Assembly: GCF_024295805.1 (NCBI RefSeq)
Contig: NZ_JANCLX010000038.1
Coordinates: 21,200-85,199, forward strand
Length of the DNA stretch: 64,000 bases
Direction: 5' to 3'
Origin: Streptomyces cucumeris
GTDB taxonomy: Bacteria; Actinomycetota; Actinomycetes; Streptomycetales; Streptomycetaceae
Shown in pieces: positions 59,912 to 64,000 of the stretch. The position numbers and the translations under genes were made by a program. How positions within the stretch are numbered: position 1 is the first letter of the stretch; every line of letters starts with the position of its first letter. Under the pieces are notes generated by a model. That model was given only the letters and a program-made list of their open reading frames with translations, did no database searches and was not told the DNA's origin.

Positions 59912-62224
59912 CTATGATCGTTTGACAAGGTTCGTTATCGCCCATGTGGCCACCTGAGTGCGCGAGGTGCAGCCGAGTTTGGCGAGGATGCGCCGGACGT
60001 GTCCCTCGGCCGTGCGTGGGGAGATCACCAGCTTGGCCGCGATTTGCTTGTCGGTCAGGCCTTTGGCCAGCAGTGCGACAACCTGGTGTTCCCGCCGTGT
60101 CAGGGGTGAGGTGGCAATGTCAGCGGGCTGTGTGGTCGCCGGGGTGGCGGCCGGGGCCATCCCGAACGCCCGCTCAGCCGCCTGGGTGGGGCTCAGCGCT
60201 GTCCCCGTCTGTACGGCGGTCTCGAATGCGGAATCGCCGAGGGCGCGGCGCAGTCGTTCCTCGCAGGCGGTGTGGTATCGCAGGAGACGGCCCGCGCCAG
60301 GCAGGGCGGTGCCCGTCGCAGCCCACTGTGTCCGGGCGGCGCCGAGGACCACAGCTGCCGGCTCCCAACGTCCTTGGTCCGCGATAGCCCAGCCCAGAAC
60401 TTCCAGGCACTGGGCGCCGATCAGCACATCCCGTGAGGGCTGGGACAGACGCAGTGCGTCCTCAAGGCAACTGATCGCGCGGGCAGGGCGCTCCTCGACC
60501 CAGTGGTGCAGGCCCAGCAACCATCGTGCGTAGGAGCGCGACCAACGGGCATCGTGAGCGTCGCACAGAGCCAGACACTCATCGACAGTGCTGCGGGCAT
60601 GGGAATCACCAGTCAGGCAGCGAGCCAGGGCGAGAAGGAACAGCGCCGTCCACTCGCTCCACAGGTCCTTCCTGGCCCGGTGACTGCGCAGCGCTTCCTC
60701 CAGAAGCGCCACCGCCACCTCCAGATCGTCCTCGAAGAGCGCTACCAGCCCACCCAGCTCCGCGGCGTGCGTAACGGTTTCGGGATCGCCGAGGTGATCC
60801 GCGAGAGTCCGGCACTCGGTCAGCCGGTCCTTGGCCACATCGTTCTCGCCACGCAGCAGGGACAGCCAGCCATCAACCCAGAGCGCCTTGGCTCTGGCCG
60901 GGCTGGGCTGCTGATCCAGCGCCAAGGCCTGGCCCAGCCAGTGCCGTTCTTCGTCCAGATCGTCGGCGCTCAGCACATAGCTCCACAGGGAGCTCAGCAT
61001 CCGCAGTCCGGCGTGGGCTTCTTCCGGTGTGCTCAGACAGAAATCCAGGGCGGCACGGATATTGCCGTGCTCACGGCACAGCCGGGTGTACCAGGAGTCC
61101 TGACGTGGGCTGAACCAGTCGAGCGCCGCACGGGCCGCCAGCCGCTGATAGTGATCGCGGTGGCGTCGGCGCACCGCCGTCTCCTCGTGCGACTCACGTA
61201 ACCGCTTCACACCGTGGTGACGTATGGTCACCAGCATCCGGTACCGGGGCATTCCGTGGGACCCTTCCCGGATCAGGATCGACTTGTCCACCAGACCACT
61301 GATCATCTCCAAGGTCTGGCCTTCCGCGCCCCGGCCCGGCTCTGCCGCGAAGACCGCTTCGGCCGCCTCCAGGTCGAAGCCTCCGGAGAACACCGACAGC
61401 CGTGCCCACCCGAGCTGTTCCCGCGTCGTGCACAGCCCGTAGCTCCACGCCATGGCCGAGCACACGTTCTGCTGGCTCCGGGGAGTCGCCCGGCCACCGT
61501 AGTTGAGCGCCGAGAAATGATCCTCCAAACCGGACAGCAGTTGCTTCGGGCTCAGCACCCGCAACCATGCCGTGGCCAGCTCGATGGCGAGCGGAATGCC
61601 GTCCAGTAGCTGACAGACTCCGGCGACAGGCGGACCGTCCTCCGCGGTGAGCGTGAACTCCCCGACCGCGGCCGAAGCCCGCTCAACGAACAGCAGCACC
61701 GCGTCGTACCGTTCCATGGCGGTCGGAGTGGGCGAGGACTTCGGGTCGGGAGCCGAAAGCGGAGGCACCGTCAGCAGGAACTCACCGTCGACTCCGAGGG
61801 CCTGCCGACTGGTCGCCACAACCTGGACATCGGGAGCGGCAGCCAGCAGGGTGCGTACGAACGCGGCGCAGGGCTCCAGACGGTGTTCACAGTTGTCCAG
61901 GATCAACAACATCCGCCGACCGGCAAGGTGAGAGACGAGCAGGTCCATGGACGGCAGGGGTGAGGCAGGGTCGATTCCCAGCGCCGTCACGACCGTCCGT
62001 ACCAGTAGCGCCTCGTCATCGAGGGAGCTCAGGTCCACCAGCCAAGTCCCGTCCGGGAACGAACGCCGCACCTCATAAGCGAGCCGCAGTGCCAGACGGG
62101 TCTTCCCGATCCCGGCCGGACCGGTCAATGTCAACAGCCTCGACCGCGCCAGTACCTGCCGCGCCCGCGACAACTCCCGCTGCCTGCCGACGAAACTCGT
62201 CAGCTCCGCGGGGAGGTTGCCCAC
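59912..62224 (-). CDS. Large LuxR-family ATPase regulator, paralogue of the one at 51651
   Basis: This regulator of about 770 residues starts GNLPAELTSFVGRQRELSRA with Walker A LTGPAGIGKTRLAL, an NB-ARC-like ATPase (LLILDNCEHRLEPC, IPLAIELATAWLRVLS), a TPR-like middle and a C-terminal LuxR domain (LTRREHQVVALLAKGLTDKQ, SPRTAEGHVRRILAKLG). Domain order and length match the protein at 51651. GTG 62224 with AAGG upstream is preferred; the longer frame starts with Cys/Trp-rich, non-homologous sequence. The leucine codon at 61199-61201 is TTA, so its translation may need bldA. Targets unknown. Confidence 0.85.
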   Translation of the reverse strand: MGNLPAELTSFVGRQRELSRARQVLARSRLLTLTGPAGIGKTRLALRLAYEVRRSFPDGTWLVDLSSLDDEALLVRTVVTALGIDPASPLPSMDLLVSHLAGRRMLLILDNCEHRLEPCAAFVRTLLAAAPDVQVVATSRQALGVDGEFLLTVPPLSAPDPKSSPTPTAMERYDAVLLFVERASAAVGEFTLTAEDGPPVAGVCQLLDGIPLAIELATAWLRVLSPKQLLSGLEDHFSALNYGGRATPRSQQNVCSAMAWSYGLCTTREQLGWARLSVFSGGFDLEAAEAVFAAEPGRGAEGQTLEMISGLVDKSILIREGSHGMPRYRMLVTIRHHGVKRLRESHEETAVRRRHRDHYQRLAARAALDWFSPRQDSWYTRLCREHGNIRAALDFCLSTPEEAHAGLRMLSSLWSYVLSADDLDEERHWLGQALALDQQPSPARAKALWVDGWLSLLRGENDVAKDRLTECRTLADHLGDPETVTHAAELGGLVALFEDDLEVAVALLEEALRSHRARKDLWSEWTALFLLALARCLTGDSHARSTVDECLALCDAHDARWSRSYARWLLGLHHWVEERPARAISCLEDALRLSQPSRDVLIGAQCLEVLGWAIADQGRWEPAAVVLGAARTQWAATGTALPGAGRLLRYHTACEERLRRALGDSAFETAVQTGTALSPTQAAERAFGMAPAATPATTQPADIATSPLTRREHQVVALLAKGLTDKQIAAKLVISPRTAEGHVRRILAKLGCTSRTQVATWAITNLVKRS

Positions 62225-62911
62225 CGATCGCCTTGCCTTCGCCACGCCTTCAACCCACCCCCTCAGGGCACGACAACCACAGACTCGAAGCCAAAGGCGA
62301 CGACTGGACTCCCACGGATACGAAGAGGGCGAGCATGGACAGCAATTGTTCTTTCCCGGCCGATCACATTGGCGCTTGGTCCACTTCGGCCACCGGTTGG
62401 ACCGATGCCAGTGGACAAACACCAGTATGCGTCCGATGGGCAGGGTCCCGATAGCGTAGTTCTACGGGTTCCCCTACGCGATCCATGCAGTGCTTGGGCC
62501 GGTTGATTATGCGTCCGGCAGCTTGTTCACAGAGGCTTCTGACGGTGCATCACACCAGCGCCACAGTAGACGCCTCGCTCGTGACCGGCGGTTACCGGAC
62601 AGACCACAACCTCAAGCGCGCCTTAAGGCATCCCTAAGCATGATCGTCCGGCCATTCATTACCAAGGGTTACAGCACTCCGCACGGCTAGCATCCCCATG
62701 GCTGAAACCCAGCGGGACCGGGTCGTGCCATCGAGATTTCCGTCCCCTCTCAAGGAGCCGATCACAGCGCCAAGGTCCGCGCCATTCACCCAGTCGTCAA
62801 CTCACGCTCATTCTCGTGCCATTCCGCCACCATGCCGACCGGATCCGATCCACGGTCACGGCATAGGGCGATGGACGTCTGTCCTGGACGGTACAGGAAG
62901 CATTCCCTCAA
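62225..62911. other. 687-bp stretch with no convincing gene
   Basis: Frames here have poor codon structure. CGTAG-TT-CTACG (62455-62466), followed by another CTACG at 62474, is a small inverted-repeat cluster that may serve the LuxR-type gene promoter. A -10-like TAGCAT at 62688 precedes a 73-codon open frame that does not look like a protein. Confidence 0.4.
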
Positions 62912-63676
62912 ATGACTGAACCAAGGCCCATGTACGGCGCCACTCCAGGGCCGTACACCCGTTTCGTGCGGCCAGTGCTCCGGCACCAGGTGGAGGATGT
63001 GCCGCAGGCTCGGCTCTTCGACGACCAGAGGTCCGCGGCCGAGGCCACGACCGGTCCGAGGGTTCGGGAAAGACGGGCGGAGCCCCGTCCTCCCCGTCAC
63101 AGGCGCAGACGGCACCGCCGTCGTCGAACGGCGGGCTGGAGCAGGTCGGCCCTCCTGTACTCGGAGACCGTGGGCGCCGGTCTCCTGGCAGTGGTGGCCT
63201 TGACGGTGACACTGTGCGATGACGGTGAGAGCCCTCCCCCCATCACCCACGGAAGGGCGCCGGTCATGACCCCCACCCCGACGACGACGCCGCCCACCGC
63301 ATCGGGGACGCCATCCATGCCGACGACCGGGACCGCGACGGAGTCGTCCGGACCGGGCAGGCGACCGACACCGACGTCCGGATCCACGCAGGAGTCACAG
63401 GCGGGCTACTGCCGCGACTCGTCTTCCTGCCGCACCCACGGCCACTCTCTCAGCCGGGGCGACGTCGGCCCCGATGTCCATCGGCTCCAGCAATTCCTGT
63501 TCGGACAGGGCTTCACCTACGTGTCCGCCTCCGGCGTGTTCGACGAGGCGACCGTCCGAGGCGTCGCTCAGTACCAGCGCAACCGCGGCATCACCGGCGA
63601 CCCCTTGGGAGTCTTCGGTCCAGCGACCAGTGCGTCCGCACAGGCCGCCGCACGACAGAAGAACACATGGCGATAG
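62912..63676 (+). CDS. Membrane protein with C-terminal peptidoglycan-binding domain
   Basis: This 254-residue protein has a very basic cytoplasmic start (RRRRHRRRRTAGWSR), one membrane helix (YSETVGAGLLAVVALTVTL), a Thr/Pro/Ser-rich stalk of about 60 residues, and a C-terminal PG_binding_1 fold: LSRGDVGPDVHRLQQFLFGQ, SGVFDEATVRGVAQYQRNRG and GVFGPATSASAQAA. It probably anchors to the cell wall from the membrane. The ATG has AGGAAG 11 bases upstream, a wide but usable gap. Confidence 0.8.
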   Translation: MTEPRPMYGATPGPYTRFVRPVLRHQVEDVPQARLFDDQRSAAEATTGPRVRERRAEPRPPRHRRRRHRRRRTAGWSRSALLYSETVGAGLLAVVALTVTLCDDGESPPPITHGRAPVMTPTPTTTPPTASGTPSMPTTGTATESSGPGRRPTPTSGSTQESQAGYCRDSSSCRTHGHSLSRGDVGPDVHRLQQFLFGQGFTYVSASGVFDEATVRGVAQYQRNRGITGDPLGVFGPATSASAQAAARQKNTWR

Positions 63677-63722
63677 TCGCCGGACCACGGGCGCGGTGTC
63701 ACGCCGCGCTGGAGAGGTACCG

Positions 63723-64000
63723 CTACTGCTTGCTCTTCGCCATGATCTCGGCCACCCGCTGGTCCAGAGCCTTCCGCTCGGCTTTGCACGCGCGCTCCGA
63801 CGCTCGCAACTCGGGGGTGTCCTTGATGATCACCTTGCCGTCGCTGTCAGCGGTCGGCTGGGTGTAGCCACTTTGCTTCTGACACCGCTCCCACTTCGTC
63901 CGCAGTGTCCTGACCGTGGTGTCGGTGTCCAGTTCCGGCGGCAGCTTGCTCTCCCGTGCCTTACCGGTGGGGGCCCCGCCGTCCGGCCCCCCGTCGGGGG
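63723..64000 (-). CDS. Partial gene at right edge, probably secreted or lipoprotein-like
   Basis: Reading leftward from the window edge, an open frame ends at a TAG at 63723-63725 (final residues VAEIMAKSKQ). It contains a well-formed segment (LRTKWERCQKQSGYTQP, then ELRASERACKAERKALDQ) with two cysteines in a W-x-x-C-x-x-x-x-G-Y pattern like that of Streptomyces lipoproteins, behind a Gly/Pro/Asp linker. The start is beyond base 64,000, so the signal peptide cannot be seen. It converges on the peptidoglycan-binding protein gene. Confidence 0.6.
   Translation of the reverse strand, partial: PDGGPDGGAPTGKARESKLPPELDTDTTVRTLRTKWERCQKQSGYTQPTADSDGKVIIKDTPELRASERACKAERKALDQRVAEIMAKSKQ

Noticed and set aside
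62245..62422. Longer start for the LuxR-type regulator at 59912
   Set aside because: The added residues are Trp/Cys/Arg-rich and not shared with the paralogue; GTG 62224 has an AAGG site.
62698..62919. 73-codon plus-strand frame behind a TAGCAT element
   Set aside because: It is Pro/Ser/His-rich without a pattern, overlaps the next gene, and its start is only 4 bases from the -10.
1..64000. CRISPR arrays, tRNA and rRNA genes, prophage or integrative-element attachment sites
   Set aside because: No regularly spaced repeats, no tRNA-like cloverleaf with a CCA end and no integrase or phage structural genes were seen. The only mobile-element trace is the IS5-type remnant.

Overview
The window reads as chromosomal DNA of a Streptomyces or a very close actinomycete. 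It has very high GC with strong third-position G/C bias, many GTG and TTG starts, several promoters placed so that transcripts look leaderless, a few rare TTA codons confined to regulator-type genes, and family types common in that genus (AfsR/LuxR-type ATPase regulators, SpoIIE phosphatase with PAS/GAF domains, DUF6204, DUF6415, HxlR, PadR).

Region 1 (1-12,770) is the right end of a nonribosomal peptide/polyketide cluster. A 5'-incomplete NRPS (A-T-TE) overlaps by ATGA with a 3,113-residue hybrid read as A-T-C-A-T-KS-KR-T-TE, followed by a TauD/TfdA Fe(II)/2-oxoglutarate dioxygenase. The second adenylation domain of the hybrid carries a proline-type pocket (D-V-Q ... A-H-V-V). Proline extension by KS-KR together with a TauD partner is the architecture expected for the detoxin/rimosamide family. 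The PKS module has no acyltransferase. A 17-bp hairpin ends the cluster.

Region 2 (12,873-19,336) is a mixed accessory zone. It holds a DJ-1/PfpI protein, a Tat-exported solute-binding protein, and an IS5-type transposase remnant abutting a Bcr/CflA-type exporter. The exporter forms a minus-strand unit with an NAD(P)-binding protein and a metallo-beta-lactamase-fold protein, divergent from an HxlR regulator. A hypothetical gene with no good start follows.

Region 3 (19,697-25,937) has six co-directional genes: an 85-residue small protein, an HTTM-like membrane domain fused to an alpha/beta hydrolase, a protein with an F-A-P-N-P motif, two more membrane proteins and a Tat-exported berberine-bridge-type flavoenzyme. 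This is the best candidate in the window for an undescribed system, and may be a peptide maturation or export cassette.

Region 4 (26,026-35,860) has ordinary small genes: two DinB proteins, DUF6204, a MarR regulator with a 13-bp inverted-repeat operator, an arsenic resistance locus (arsI divergent from arsR-acr3-arsC), an XRE-cupin regulator divergent from a methyltransferase, an SRPBCC protein, a HAD hydrolase and a TPR regulator divergent from a DUF6415 gene.

Region 5 (36,137-43,692) has a 1,451-residue repeat protein, an orphan VapB-like antitoxin, a double zinc-ribbon protein, a small conserved protein, and a PadR regulator divergent from an EmrB/QacA-type exporter.

Region 6 (43,773-54,984) is a six-gene minus-strand operon for breakdown of an aromatic-type substrate: two FAH-family hydrolases, a cyclase-family hydrolase, a flavin monooxygenase, an amidohydrolase and an extradiol-type dioxygenase. 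A LysR regulator diverges from it. An EthD remnant, a large LuxR-family ATPase regulator and a second, paralogous LysR follow.

Region 7 (55,141-64,000) has a PAS-PAS-GAF-SpoIIE-HATPase signalling phosphatase, a secreted lectin-like protein, a broken aminoglycoside-phosphotransferase-like gene, a second large LuxR-family regulator, a peptidoglycan-binding membrane protein and a 5'-incomplete gene at the right edge. The LuxR pair and the second LysR contain TTA codons, so they may depend on the bldA tRNA.
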